This document shows positions 18,692-27,527 of a stretch of DNA of 64,000 nucleotides, in pieces. The position numbers and the translations under genes were made by a program. Source of the stretch: Alphaproteobacteria bacterium (GTDB taxonomy: Bacteria; Pseudomonadota; Alphaproteobacteria; Rhodobacterales; Rhodobacteraceae); the NCBI GenBank assembly GCA_030428355.1, contig JAUIBL010000001.1:1-64000 (forward strand), written 5' to 3'. The number at the start of each line of letters is the position of its first letter. Positions within the stretch are counted from its first letter, which is position 1. The notes under the pieces are model-generated. The model was not told the origin of the DNA. It saw nothing but the letters and a program-made list of their open reading frames with translations, and searched no databases.

Positions 18692-19339
18692 ATGTTCACC
18701 CGTCGTCAGATGATCACCTCGACCCTTTCCCTGCTGGCCGCACCGGCGCTTGTCAGTCCGGCACTTGCGGCTCCGAACCAGTGGGATGCATGGGACGCGC
18801 AGATCACGCCTGCGAATTTCGATCTTGGCACCACAAATCCATGGGGTCTGCACCCCCGCTATCTTCCCCAACGCGTGCGCGCCAACGACGGCCTGCGGCC
18901 GGGAGACATCCATGTCGATGCCGTGGCCCGCTATCTCTACCACATCCAGAACGATGGGACGGCGATGCGCTATGGCGTGGCGATTGGACGGGACGGGCTT
19001 TACGAACCGGGTGTCTACACGATCCGGCGCAAGGCCAAATGGCCGGGCTGGACACCGACACCGGCCATGATCAAACGCGAACCCGACAAATATGCCCGCT
19101 GGGCAGACGGGATGCCTCCGGGGCCGGAAAACGCGCTGGGGTCGCGCGCGCTTTATCTATATGTCGGCAATCGCGACACCTATCTGCGCATCCACGGCAC
19201 CCCGGCGCCGCGTTCCATCGGCACCCGCGCCAGTTCCGGCTGCGTACGCATGGTTATGGCCCATATCAACACGCTTTATGACGAGGTTGATACAGGCGTG
19301 ACGGCGTATCTCTATCCGACGGATGGCGGGCGGCTCTAG
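18692..19339 (+). CDS. L,D-transpeptidase (YkuD domain)
   Basis: 215 residues with an N-terminal export signal (MFTRRQMITSTLSLLAAPAL, cut after ALA). The MFTRRQ start is Tat-like. The YkuD catalytic motif is complete: IHGTPAP followed by IGTRASSGCVRM, with catalytic His and Cys. Such enzymes make 3-3 cross-links in peptidoglycan or attach proteins to it in the periplasm. Roseobacters carry several paralogues of this short type. It converges on a small lipoprotein gene 15 bp downstream. Confidence 0.9.
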   Translation: MFTRRQMITSTLSLLAAPALVSPALAAPNQWDAWDAQITPANFDLGTTNPWGLHPRYLPQRVRANDGLRPGDIHVDAVARYLYHIQNDGTAMRYGVAIGRDGLYEPGVYTIRRKAKWPGWTPTPAMIKREPDKYARWADGMPPGPENALGSRALYLYVGNRDTYLRIHGTPAPRSIGTRASSGCVRMVMAHINTLYDEVDTGVTAYLYPTDGGRL

Positions 19340-19354
19340 GCCGCACCGTTTACG

Positions 19355-19633
19355 TCAGCTTTGCGGACGAACGCAGATCGGGTTGCCGCTGGATGTACGC
19401 AGTGGCAACTCCGTGGTTTCGACCGGGCCTCGGTGCGTATACCAGTAACAGCCGTCGTCCGCGCGCACGCGCGCCGTGGTCAAATCCTGAAATGGAGCCG
19501 CAATCGACGCCACCGACTCGGGTACGGTGATCACACCTGTGCCTGCAGGGCCACCCGTGGTGGGTACCGGTTCGCAGGCTGAGACGGCCAAAAGGATCAA
19601 CGGGGCCGCAAGGAAAGCCTTGGCTCGGGTCAT
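19355..19633 (-). CDS. small lipoprotein
   Basis: 92 residues from ATG 19633 (an alternative ATG at 19657 would add eight). The N-terminus MTRAKAFLAAPLILLAVSAC is a lipoprotein signal with lipobox VSAC, Cys at residue 20. The mature part is short with CYWYTHRGPVETTELPL and a second Cys near the end, so one disulfide is possible. I do not recognise a function. It runs convergently toward the L,D-transpeptidase, which may mean only chance proximity. Confidence 0.7.
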   Translation of the reverse strand: MTRAKAFLAAPLILLAVSACEPVPTTGGPAGTGVITVPESVASIAAPFQDLTTARVRADDGCYWYTHRGPVETTELPLRTSSGNPICVRPQS

Positions 19634-19890
19634 GGTGCACTCATTCTTCTGGGTCATGTTGCCCGAGAACCTTGCACCAGACCGGCAGGCTCGCAAGCCC
19701 ATCGGGCGTCATGATGCGCAAGCATGGCATGGAAGCCGCAATCGGCATCGGGTGTGGTCCTCGACCGCAGGCGCGCCAACGGCCGCGTTTCTCTGATTGG
19801 CAGTCATTGAAGTTCCCGGTCGACGGTGTGTAGATGGGGCAAAGCGGCCTGCACATCCGCCGGTTGCGTTTTCCCCGATCGGAGGCCCCT

Positions 19891-20784
19891 TTGGACATTC
19901 GCGCAATCCTCATGGGACTGGCCTTTGCAGCCATGTGGTCTTCGGCCTTTACCTCGGCGCGCATCATCGTGGCGGATGCGCCGCCCCTGATGGCGCTGGC
20001 CCTGCGCTTTGCCATTTCCGGGGCACTCGCGGTTCTGCTCGCCCGACTGATGGGCCAAAGCTGGCACCTGACGCGGAACCAGTGGAAAGCGACGATCATC
20101 TTCGGCATCTGCCAGAACGCGCTGTATCTGGGTCTTAACTTTGTCGCGATGCAGCGCATCGAGGCATCCCTCGCCGCCATCATCGCCTCCTCCATGCCCC
20201 TTCTCGTCGGTGTCGCCGGATGGGTCTTTGCGGGTCAGCGCATCTCTCCGCTTGGGATCATCGGCCTGATCGCCGGGTTCTGTGGCGTTGTCATCATCAT
20301 GAGCGCGCGGCTGGGCGCGGGGGCGGATCTGTTCGGAGTCGGTCTCTGTCTCCTTGGCGTAATCTCTCTGACCGTGGCGACGCTTTCGCTCAGGAACGCC
20401 AGTTCCGGCGGCAATTTCATGATGATCGTCGGTCTGCAAATGCTGATCGGCAGCGCGGTGCTCTGGCCCGTCGGTCTCGTGCTTGAAACTGCGACGGTCA
20501 ACATGTCGCTCAAGCTCGTGCTGGCCTTTATCTACACGACGCTGGTGCCCGGCCTTGCCGCGACACTGGTCTGGTTCTGGCTGGTCAACCGCATCGGCGC
20601 GGTCAAGGCCGCGACGTTCCACTTCCTCAACCCGTTCCTTGGCGTGGCCATTGCCGCCGTGATCCTGTCCGAGCAACTGGGTGCGATGGACATCCTTGGC
20701 GTGGTGATCATCACCTTCGGCATTCTGGCGGTTCAGATTGCGCGCCAGACGGGCGGGACTGAAACAAACTCCACAGCGAAGTGA
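19891..20784 (+). CDS. EamA/DMT-family transporter
   Basis: A 297-residue, ten-helix drug/metabolite transporter with two EamA repeats. TTG 19891 is favoured as start because GGAGG lies 7 bp upstream and the protein then begins right at the first helix; the in-frame ATG at 19834 adds 19 polar residues. Recognisable are MWSSAFTSARIIV at the start of repeat one and LVPGLAATLVWFWLVNRIGA in repeat two. Such proteins usually export metabolites or amino acids; the substrate cannot be told. It is followed 59 bp later by ccdA. Confidence 0.85.
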   Translation: MDIRAILMGLAFAAMWSSAFTSARIIVADAPPLMALALRFAISGALAVLLARLMGQSWHLTRNQWKATIIFGICQNALYLGLNFVAMQRIEASLAAIIASSMPLLVGVAGWVFAGQRISPLGIIGLIAGFCGVVIIMSARLGAGADLFGVGLCLLGVISLTVATLSLRNASSGGNFMMIVGLQMLIGSAVLWPVGLVLETATVNMSLKLVLAFIYTTLVPGLAATLVWFWLVNRIGAVKAATFHFLNPFLGVAIAAVILSEQLGAMDILGVVIITFGILAVQIARQTGGTETNSTAK

Positions 20785-20843
20785 AAACGCGTCAGCACTT
20801 GTTTGAGTGACACACCGGCAGAATGCGGACTACGCATCATGTC

Positions 20844-21557
20844 ATGGAAATCGTGTTTGCCTATCTCGCGGGTCTGCTGACCCTGATCAATCCTTGCGTG
20901 ATCCCCGTGCTGCCCATTGTCCTTGCGACGGCGGTACAGGCGGATCGGCGCGGCCCCCTGGCCTTGGCGGCAGGCATGAGCCTGTCCTTTGTGGTCCTCG
21001 GTATCAGCGTCACGGCCTTTGGCCACCTGATCGGCCTGACCGTCGATACACTGGCGCAGATCGGCGCATGGCTGATGGTGGCTTTCGGTCTGGTGCTGCT
21101 GGTGCCCAAAGGCTCGGCCGTCATGGTTGCTGCCACATCCGGTCTGTCCGCACGAGCCGATGCCGGGATGAACGACCTCGACGGGCACTCCCTGCGCGGG
21201 CAATTCGCCGGTGGCGCTTTGCTCGGCGCAGTCTGGAGCCCCTGCATCGGCCCGACCCTCGGCGGCGCCATCGCGCTGGCCAGCCAGGGACAGAGTCTTG
21301 GTCATGTCACCCTCATCATGACCGCTTTCGCGCTGGGTGTGTCGAGCTTCATGCTCGCGCTGGCCTATGGCGCGCGCGGCGCAATCGGCCGGCACACTAT
21401 ACGCCTCCGTCAAATCGCGATGGCCAGCCGCCCGGTGCTGGGTCTGGCCTTCCTTCTGGTCGGCACCGGCCTGCTTCTGCAATGGCACCATGCGATTGAA
21501 ATCTGGCTGCTCGACAGCATGCCCGCGTGGCTGGTCGATCTGTCCGTTCGTTTTTGA
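20844..21557 (+). CDS. CcdA/DsbD-like thiol-disulfide transmembrane protein
   Basis: 237 residues from ATG 20844; an ATG seven codons upstream (20823) is possible and neither has a clear ribosome-binding site. The protein has six predicted helices with the two CcdA signature sites, NPCVIPVLP in helix one and WSPCIGPTLGG in helix four. Their cysteines form the membrane redox pair. It passes electrons from cytoplasmic thioredoxin to periplasmic partners. The thioredoxin-like gene immediately downstream is the likely partner, making a split DsbD. Confidence 0.85.
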   Translation: MEIVFAYLAGLLTLINPCVIPVLPIVLATAVQADRRGPLALAAGMSLSFVVLGISVTAFGHLIGLTVDTLAQIGAWLMVAFGLVLLVPKGSAVMVAATSGLSARADAGMNDLDGHSLRGQFAGGALLGAVWSPCIGPTLGGAIALASQGQSLGHVTLIMTAFALGVSSFMLALAYGARGAIGRHTIRLRQIAMASRPVLGLAFLLVGTGLLLQWHHAIEIWLLDSMPAWLVDLSVRF

Positions 21558-21576
21558 CCCAACAGGAGACTGATAT

Positions 21577-21987
21577 ATGGACCGCCGTACGTTTCTGACC
21601 CTCATCGCCGCATCGCTGGTTGTGCCCTTCGCCGCACAGGCCGAAGCCCTGTCCTACACGCCCGGATTGGTGCAAGAGAGGCTGGCCAAAGGCGAAACCC
21701 TGTTTCTGGATTTCACCGCAAGCTGGTGCTCCACATGCCGGTCGCAGGGGCGCACGATCAACGCTCTGAAAGCGGAAAACCCCGCCTATGCGCAGGCCGT
21801 GACCTTCATCGACATCGACTGGGACACCTACGGCACATCCGAACTGGCGCAGTCGCTCAAGATCCCGCGCCGGTCAACGCTTGTGGTGCTGAAAGGCGAT
21901 CAGGAACTGGGTCGGATCGTCGCCCAGACCGGAACGGCGCAGATCAAGGCGCTGATGGACACGGCGCTGGCCGCATCCACGTCCTGA
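21577..21987 (+). CDS. exported thioredoxin-like protein
   Basis: 136 residues with a signal peptide (MDRRTFLTLIAASLVVPFAA, cleaved after AQA). The active site is SWCSTCRSQ within the fold context LFLDFTASWC, the pattern of the DsbD C-terminal domain. It begins 19 bp after ccdA and has a GGAG-containing ribosome-binding site. The pair probably delivers reductant to periplasmic cysteines, for example in cytochrome c maturation or repair of oxidised proteins (inference). Confidence 0.87.
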   Translation: MDRRTFLTLIAASLVVPFAAQAEALSYTPGLVQERLAKGETLFLDFTASWCSTCRSQGRTINALKAENPAYAQAVTFIDIDWDTYGTSELAQSLKIPRRSTLVVLKGDQELGRIVAQTGTAQIKALMDTALAASTS

Positions 21988-21992
21988 TCTGA

Positions 21993-23096
21993 TCAGCCGA
22001 TCTTGCCCCGGTTCTCGCCCACCTGCCCACGATGCAAAAGCAGGTGGTCGAGGATCACGCAAGCCATCATCGCCTCTCCCACGGGCACCGCACGAATGCC
22101 GACGCAGGGGTCGTGACGGCCCTTGGTGATGATTTCGGTCTCTTCACCCGACTTGGTGATCGTCTTGCGCGTGCTCAGGATCGAGGACGTTGGCTTGACA
22201 GCAAAACGTACGACAATGTCCTGACCGGTGGAAATCCCGCCCAGAATACCGCCCGCGTGGTTCGACGAAAATTTTGGCTTCCCGTCGTTGACCATGTAGA
22301 TCTCGTCCGCGTTCTGGGTCCCGGTCAGCATCGCCGAGGCCATGCCTTCGCCGATTTCCACACCTTTGACGGCATTGATGCTCATCATCGCAGCCGCCAG
22401 ATCGGTATCCAGCTTGCCATAGATCGGCGCACCCAGCCCGGCAGGCACACCGCGCGCAACCACTTCGATGATCGCACCAACGCTTTCGCCCGACTTGCGC
22501 AACCCGTCGAGGTAGTTGGCCCACTCCGCCGCCGCCTTGGCATCGGGCACCCAGAAGGGGTTGTTCTCGATCTCGTCCCAGTCGAACCGGTCGCGGTCAA
22601 TCTGGTGCGGACCCATCTGGGTCATGTATCCGGTGATCTGCACGCCCGGCAGCAGCGCCTTGATCGCCTCGCGCGCCAGTCCACCTGCCGCCACCCGTGC
22701 TGCCGTTTCCCGCGCTGAAGACCGCCCGCCGCCGCGATAATCGCGGATGCCGTATTTCTGCCAATAGGTAATGTCCGCATGGCCGGGGCGGAACTTCTCC
22801 ATGATGTCGGAATAGTCTTTCGACCGCTGGTCTGTGTTCTCGATCATCAACTGCACCGGCGTGCCGGTGGTCTGGCCTTCGAACACACCCGACAGGATCT
22901 TGACCTCGTCCGGTTCCCGCCGCTGCGTGGTGAACTTGTTCTGCCCCGGTTTGCGCCGGTCCAGCCAGTGCTGGATCATGCCCGCATCAATCGGCACACC
23001 CGGAGGACACCCATCCACAGTCGCCCCAAGCGCAGGCCCATGGCTTTCGCCCCATGTGGTGACACGGAAGAGATGTCCGAATGTGTTCAGGCTCAT
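21993..23096 (-). CDS. aroC: chorismate synthase
   Basis: A 367-residue, full-length enzyme for the last step of the shikimate pathway: EPSP to chorismate, using reduced FMN. Family signatures are [11 protein letters not shown] near the N-terminus, [20 protein letters not shown] in the middle and [20 protein letters not shown] near ~270-290. It converges on the thioredoxin gene with a 5-bp gap, and its promoter faces the riboswitch region of thiB. Confidence 0.96.
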   Translation of the reverse strand: MSLNTFGHLFRVTTWGESHGPALGATVDGCPPGVPIDAGMIQHWLDRRKPGQNKFTTQRREPDEVKILSGVFEGQTTGTPVQLMIENTDQRSKDYSDIMEKFRPGHADITYWQKYGIRDYRGGGRSSARETAARVAAGGLAREAIKALLPGVQITGYMTQMGPHQIDRDRFDWDEIENNPFWVPDAKAAAEWANYLDGLRKSGESVGAIIEVVARGVPAGLGAPIYGKLDTDLAAAMMSINAVKGVEIGEGMASAMLTGTQNADEIYMVNDGKPKFSSNHAGGILGGISTGQDIVVRFAVKPTSSILSTRKTITKSGEETEIITKGRHDPCVGIRAVPVGEAMMACVILDHLLLHRGQVGENRGKIG

Positions 23097-23320
23097 GGCG
23101 GTCTCCTTGGCTTGGACTGTGTCCTAGGGCAGGGCGGGGCCGGTCTCAAGGTGTTTCGAATGGGCTGCGCCCATCCGACCGTTTGGGGGACCAGTCCCGC
23201 CGTCCATTGGGCTTGAACCAATGGCGCCAAATGAACGGCCCCCCTGGAGTTTATCCGGCAAGACGAAGGAGCAGAGTTTTCCGCTTGAAGACGTGGGCGC
23301 GCAGGTCTACGTCTTGCGCT
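23097..23320. other. intergenic region between aroC and the TPP riboswitch
   Basis: Holds the divergent promoters of aroC and thiBPQ. A hairpin CCATTGG (23204-23210) / CCAATGG (23218-23224) with a 7-nt loop is the only clear structure, and lacks a T-run. No ORF is supported. Confidence 0.35.
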
Positions 23321-23403
23321 ACCTCGGGGTGCCAGGAATTTGGCTGAGATGCGTCATGCGAACCCGTTGAACCTGAACCAGTTAACACTGGCGGAGGGAA
23401 GGT
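23321..23403 (+). promoter_or_regulatory. TPP riboswitch aptamer (THI element)
   Basis: The conserved TPP aptamer elements occur in order: CGGGGTGCC (P2 5'), GGCTGAGAT, AACCCGTTGAACCTGA (P2 3' and the pyrophosphate-sensing part), then ACTGGCGGAGGGAA. Closing stem P1 is ACCT (23321-23324) with AGGT (23400-23403). It lies just upstream of thiB, whose product binds thiamine compounds, so excess TPP should shut the operon off. Confidence 0.95.
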
Positions 23404-23451
23404 CTGGATACGCTCCTGCTTTGCCCTCTCGCCGCAAAACAGGAGGATGCC
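23404..23451 (+). promoter_or_regulatory. expression platform sequestering the thiB ribosome-binding site
   Basis: CTCCTG at 23413-23418 is complementary to CAGGAG at 23440-23445, which contains the Shine-Dalgarno sequence of thiB (ATG 23452). No T-run follows. Translational control by hiding the ribosome-binding site is therefore more likely than transcription termination. Confidence 0.65.
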
Positions 23452-24441
23452 ATGAAACAGGCCCTTTCATTTGCAGCGGGACTTCTTGCGTCGACCACAT
23501 TGGTGGCTGCACAGGACACACCCGTTCTGACCGTTTATGCGGGTGATTATATCGTTTCGGAATGGGGACCCGGCCCCAAGATCGAAGAGATGTTCGAGGC
23601 GCAATGCGCCTGCGATCTGCAGTTCAAGCCCGGCGATCTCTTGCCGCGGATCCTGCTCGAAGGCGCGCAGACCGATGCGGACATCGTCTTTGGCCTGAAC
23701 ACCGACGTCACCAAGCGCGCCCGCGAGAGCGGTCTCTTTGCGCCGCATGGGCAGGACACCTCGAGCCTGACCCTGCCGGTGGATTGGACCGATGACGTGT
23801 TCCTGCCCTACAACTACGGCCACACCGCCTTTATCTACAATGAAGAGCGGATTTCGGACGTTCCCGAAAGCTTTGACGCGCTGCTGAATGCGCCTGATGA
23901 CTTGAAGATCGTGATCCAGGATCCGCGCTCGTCGATTTCCGGACTGGCGCTGGTGCTTTGGGTCAAGGCGATCTACGGCGATGAGGCCGAACAGGTCTGG
24001 GAAAAGCTCGCCCCGAAAATCCTGACCGTGACCAAAGGGTGGTCGGAAAGCTATGGCCTCTTCACCGATGGTGAGGTGGACATGGTGCTGAGCTACACCA
24101 CCTCGCCCGCCTATCACATCATCGCCGAGGATGACCGCACCAAGAAGGCGGCGATCTTCCCGGACGGGCATTACTTCATGGTGGAATTGTCGGCCAAGGT
24201 GGCGGGCACGGACGTGCCGGAACTGGCAGATCAATTCCTGGAATTCCAGCTTTCCGAAGAGTTCCAGACCATGATCGCCACCGGCAACTGGTCCTTCCCG
24301 GCCAAGCTTGATTCCTCGAAATGGCCCGACGGGTTCAAGGAACTGAACCTGCCGGACAAGGTGCTCTTCTACTCTGAAGACGAAGCCGCCGCCCTGCGCG
24401 ATGAAACGGTCGAGGAATGGCGTCGCGCCTTGTCTCAATAA
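23452..24441 (+). CDS. thiB: thiamine/TPP-binding periplasmic protein
   Basis: 329 residues with a signal peptide (MKQALSFAAGLLASTTLVAA). It has the ThiB-type start of the mature protein, PVLTVYAGDYIVSEWGPG, and the family's FTDGEVDMVLSYTTSPAYH ligand region. It captures thiamine, TMP or TPP in the periplasm for the ThiPQ importer. It is first in the riboswitch-controlled operon and overlaps thiP by 25 bp. Confidence 0.95.
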   Translation: MKQALSFAAGLLASTTLVAAQDTPVLTVYAGDYIVSEWGPGPKIEEMFEAQCACDLQFKPGDLLPRILLEGAQTDADIVFGLNTDVTKRARESGLFAPHGQDTSSLTLPVDWTDDVFLPYNYGHTAFIYNEERISDVPESFDALLNAPDDLKIVIQDPRSSISGLALVLWVKAIYGDEAEQVWEKLAPKILTVTKGWSESYGLFTDGEVDMVLSYTTSPAYHIIAEDDRTKKAAIFPDGHYFMVELSAKVAGTDVPELADQFLEFQLSEEFQTMIATGNWSFPAKLDSSKWPDGFKELNLPDKVLFYSEDEAAALRDETVEEWRRALSQ

Positions 24442-25934
24442 TCGCGGCATTGACCGTGGCCGGTCTGGTGATCGGCCCGGTCACGGCGGTGATCCTGCGG
24501 GCCGAGGCGTTCGGCGGCTTCCGCCCGGCGGACTGGCAGGCGCTGCGGTTCACGCTGCTGCAGGCCACCCTGTCGGCATTGCTCAGCGTTCTCTTCGCGA
24601 TCCCGGTGGCCCGCGCGCTGGCGCGGCGAAGTTTCCCGGGGCGCGGGTTTCTGGTGGCGCTCCTGGGGGCGCCCTTCATCCTGCCGGTGATCGTGGCTGT
24701 GCTGGGCCTTCTGGCCGTGTTCGGCCAATCGGGGCTTCTCAATCGCCTGTTGGCACCGCTGGGCCTGCCGGAGCTGCAGATCTACGGCCTGCAGGGCGTT
24801 CTCTTGGCGCATGTGTTCTTCAACCTGCCTCTTGCGACACGGTTGATCCTGCAAGGCTGGCTGGCCATCCCGGCCGAGCATTTCCGTCTGGCGGCCACGC
24901 TGGGCATGGGACGCCGCGCCATGTGGCGATCCATCGAATACCCCATGCTGCGCCGGATCGTGCCGGGGGCTTTTGCGGTCATCTTCGTGATCTGTCTCTC
25001 GTCCTTTGCGGTTGCCCTCACTCTTGGGGGCGGGCCTCGGGCGACGACGCTGGAACTGGCGATCTACCAATCCATGCGGTTCGATTTCGACCTCGCGCGC
25101 GCCGCCGCTCTGGGCCTCCTCCAACTTGGGTTGGCATTGACGGCCGGGTTGATCGCTCTGCGGATGACGCAGGTGCCCGTGGCGTCCAGAGGGCTGGACC
25201 GTCGCGTTCCGCGCTGGGACCGTACGGACCCAACCGCCATCTGTACGGATGCGCTTTGGATCGGCCTCGCGGCACTGTTCCTGCTGACACCGCTCGCGAT
25301 GGTCTTGCTCAACGGTCTGGCCGGAATCACGACGCTGGGCGCATCGGTCTGGCAGGCGGCGGGGCATTCCATCCTCGTCGCGCTTGGCTCGACCGCGCTC
25401 TGCCTGCTCTGGGCGCTGCCACTGGCCACCCGCTGGGGCGAATGGCTTGGCCTTGCCGGGATCGCGCTGTCGCCATTGGTGCTGGGCATCGGGCTCTTCC
25501 TGATCGTGCGCCCCTTCGCCAACCCATTCGACCTCGCACTCTACGTGACGGCGACGGTCAACGCCTTTGTCAGCCTGCCGTTTGTATTGCGCATCCTGAG
25601 GCCCGATGCCGAGACCATTCGAACCGATTACTCCCGCCTGCGAAGCGCTCTGGGATTGTCGGGCTGGGCGTGGCTGCGGTGGGTGCTGCTGCCGCGCCTA
25701 AAGCGCCCCCTCGGATTTGCGGCTGGCTTGACGGCGGCGCTGTCGATGGGGGACCTTGGCGTGATTGCGCTGTTTGCCGATCCCGATCATGCAACGCTGC
25801 CGCTCAAGGTGTACCAGTTGATGGGGGCCTACCGCATGGAACAGGCCGCCGGGGCGGCGCTGCTGCTGCTGTGCCTCAGTCTGGGCCTGTTCTGGATGTT
25901 CGACAGAGGAGGCCGCGTTGGGTCTGCAGATTGA
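24417..25934 (+). CDS. thiP: thiamine ABC transporter permease
   Basis: 505 residues with about 12 membrane helices in two homologous halves, as in ThiP and other fused iron-type permeases. Each half has an EAA-like loop: EHFRLAATLGMGRRAMWRSI in the first and DYSRLRSALGLSGWAWLRWV in the second, which dock on the ThiQ ATPase. The start lies within the end of thiB and the 3' end overlaps thiQ by 17 bp, so all three are translationally coupled. Confidence 0.94.
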   Translation: MASRLVSIIAALTVAGLVIGPVTAVILRAEAFGGFRPADWQALRFTLLQATLSALLSVLFAIPVARALARRSFPGRGFLVALLGAPFILPVIVAVLGLLAVFGQSGLLNRLLAPLGLPELQIYGLQGVLLAHVFFNLPLATRLILQGWLAIPAEHFRLAATLGMGRRAMWRSIEYPMLRRIVPGAFAVIFVICLSSFAVALTLGGGPRATTLELAIYQSMRFDFDLARAAALGLLQLGLALTAGLIALRMTQVPVASRGLDRRVPRWDRTDPTAICTDALWIGLAALFLLTPLAMVLLNGLAGITTLGASVWQAAGHSILVALGSTALCLLWALPLATRWGEWLGLAGIALSPLVLGIGLFLIVRPFANPFDLALYVTATVNAFVSLPFVLRILRPDAETIRTDYSRLRSALGLSGWAWLRWVLLPRLKRPLGFAAGLTAALSMGDLGVIALFADPDHATLPLKVYQLMGAYRMEQAAGAALLLLCLSLGLFWMFDRGGRVGSAD

Positions 25935-26631
25935 TCACGTCCATGCCCGGTCCGGGACATTCGAGTTGGCCGCTGATCTGACGATCAGTGCGGGCACACG
26001 GGTGGCCGTCATCGGCGCGTCCGGGTCGGGTAAGTCGACGCTTCTGGATGTCATCGCGGGCTTTCTGCCTGTCGAGTCCGGGAACATCCGCTGGGCCGGG
26101 CAGGACATCACCCATATGTCTCCGGCAGACCGCCCCGTCAGCATCCTGTTTCAGGATACCAACCTGTTCCCGCATCTGAGCATTGGGCAAAACCTGGCAC
26201 TTGCTCTCAATCCGCGAACCGGCCGCTTGGGGACAGGAGATGCGGACAGGATCGCCGACAGCCTGACCCGTGTCGGCCTGCCCAGTTTTGCCGATCGTCG
26301 CCTGTCGCAGATGTCGGGTGGGCAGCAAAGCCGCGCGGCACTTGCGCGCGTGCTGTTGCAGGCCCGGCCGGTGCTGCTTCTGGATGAACCCTTTGCTGCG
26401 CTTGGACCCGCGCTCAAGGCCGAGATGCTCGACCTTGTTTCGCAGGTGGCCGAGGCGGAAGGCATGACGGTTCTGTTGGTGTCGCATGACCCACAGGATG
26501 CCCGCCGATTTGCCCCGCAGACCATCGTGGTCGAGGCTGGTCAGGTGCATCCGCCGCAAGAGACGGTCAAGCTGTTGGACAATCCACCGCCCGGTTTGCG
26601 CGCCTATCTTGGCGAGGGTCATGCGCCGTGA
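25918..26631 (+). CDS. thiQ: thiamine ABC transporter ATP-binding protein
   Basis: 237 residues from a TTG at 25918 preceded by AGAGGAGG. ABC ATPase motifs: Walker A GASGSGKST (~38), Q-loop LFQDTNLFPHL, signature MSGGQQSRAALARVL, Walker B VLLLDEPFAALGP and switch His SHDPQDA. It powers ThiBP. The non-ATG start together with the overlap suggests its level is set by thiP translation. Confidence 0.94.
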   Translation: MGLQIDHVHARSGTFELAADLTISAGTRVAVIGASGSGKSTLLDVIAGFLPVESGNIRWAGQDITHMSPADRPVSILFQDTNLFPHLSIGQNLALALNPRTGRLGTGDADRIADSLTRVGLPSFADRRLSQMSGGQQSRAALARVLLQARPVLLLDEPFAALGPALKAEMLDLVSQVAEAEGMTVLLVSHDPQDARRFAPQTIVVEAGQVHPPQETVKLLDNPPPGLRAYLGEGHAP

Positions 26632-26677
26632 ACGGCGCGGAAGGCAACTTGCTTTGACACCGCCCCAAAACGAAAAA

Positions 26678-26702
26678 GCCCCGCCGGATCGGCGGGGCTT
26701 TT
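26678..26702. terminator. bidirectional terminator between thiQ and petC
   Basis: Stem GCCCCGCCG (26678-26686) / CGGCGGGGC (26690-26698), flanked by a run of A on the left and TTTT on the right. It can therefore end transcription of both convergent operons. Confidence 0.9.
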
Positions 26703-26721
26703 CCTGTTTGGTCCCGAAGGA

Positions 26722-27510
26722 TCACTCTTTCGCGCGGGCCTTGACCGGCGCCCAGATGCGCTTGTTGGTCAGGTAGAGAAGCACGGACAGAACGGTCAGG
26801 AAGACCACACCGACAAAGCCGGCCTGCTTGCGCGCCATCATCTTGGGCTCGGCCGCCCACATCAGGAACGCGGCCACATCCTTGGACTGCTGTTCGATGG
26901 TGGCTTCGGTGCCGTCCGAATACTCGACATCATCGCCATAGAGCGGCGGCCCCATCGAGATCCAGCCTCCGGGAAATGCCTTGTTCTCGTAGAGAATGAC
27001 ACCCGCTTCCTCTTTTTCCTCGCCGGTATACCCGGCCAGCAGAGAGGCGATGTACTCGGGTCCGCCCATGCCTTTGAAGAACTGGTTGATACCCAGCCCG
27101 TAAGGTCCATGGAAGCCCGCACGGGCCTTGGCCATCATGCTCAGGTCAGGGGCACCTGCCGCATTGTTTTCCGGGAAATGGTCCGTCGGACGCGCCGGGC
27201 GGAAGTCTTCGATCTCTTCGTCGTAGACTTCAAAGAACTGGGCCGCGTAGGCGCGGACCTGATCTTCCGGCATACCGGGGCCGTCTTCGACGGACAGTGT
27301 CCGCAGAGGCACGTATTTCATGCCGTGGCAGGCCGAACAGACTTGCGTGTAGACCTGAAGGCCACGCTGCAATTGCGCCTGATCGAATGTGCCGAACGGA
27401 CCTTCGAACGAGAAGTCGTAATTCGTGACTTCTCCGGCAGCTCCGGCGGCATATGCGCCGGAGACGGGTGCCAGGGCCAGAGTGGCCGCGAGGGCAAGTT
27501 TCTTAAGCAT
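26722..27510 (-). CDS. petC: cytochrome c1 of the bc1 complex
   Basis: 262 residues with a signal peptide ([20 protein letters not shown]). The haem c site is [13 protein letters not shown], the distal region has the Met-ligand context, and a C-terminal membrane anchor ([20 protein letters not shown]) is present. It takes electrons from the Rieske protein and passes them to soluble or membrane cytochrome c. Last gene of the petABC operon, 17 bp after petB. Confidence 0.95.
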   Translation of the reverse strand: MLKKLALAATLALAPVSGAYAAGAAGEVTNYDFSFEGPFGTFDQAQLQRGLQVYTQVCSACHGMKYVPLRTLSVEDGPGMPEDQVRAYAAQFFEVYDEEIEDFRPARPTDHFPENNAAGAPDLSMMAKARAGFHGPYGLGINQFFKGMGGPEYIASLLAGYTGEEKEEAGVILYENKAFPGGWISMGPPLYGDDVEYSDGTEATIEQQSKDVAAFLMWAAEPKMMARKQAGFVGVVFLTVLSVLLYLTNKRIWAPVKARAKE

Positions 27511-27527
27511 TGTTCGCTTGTCCTTTC

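Noticed and set aside
23204-23224. Terminator upstream of the TPP riboswitch
   Set aside because: A 7-bp hairpin but no T-run on either strand.
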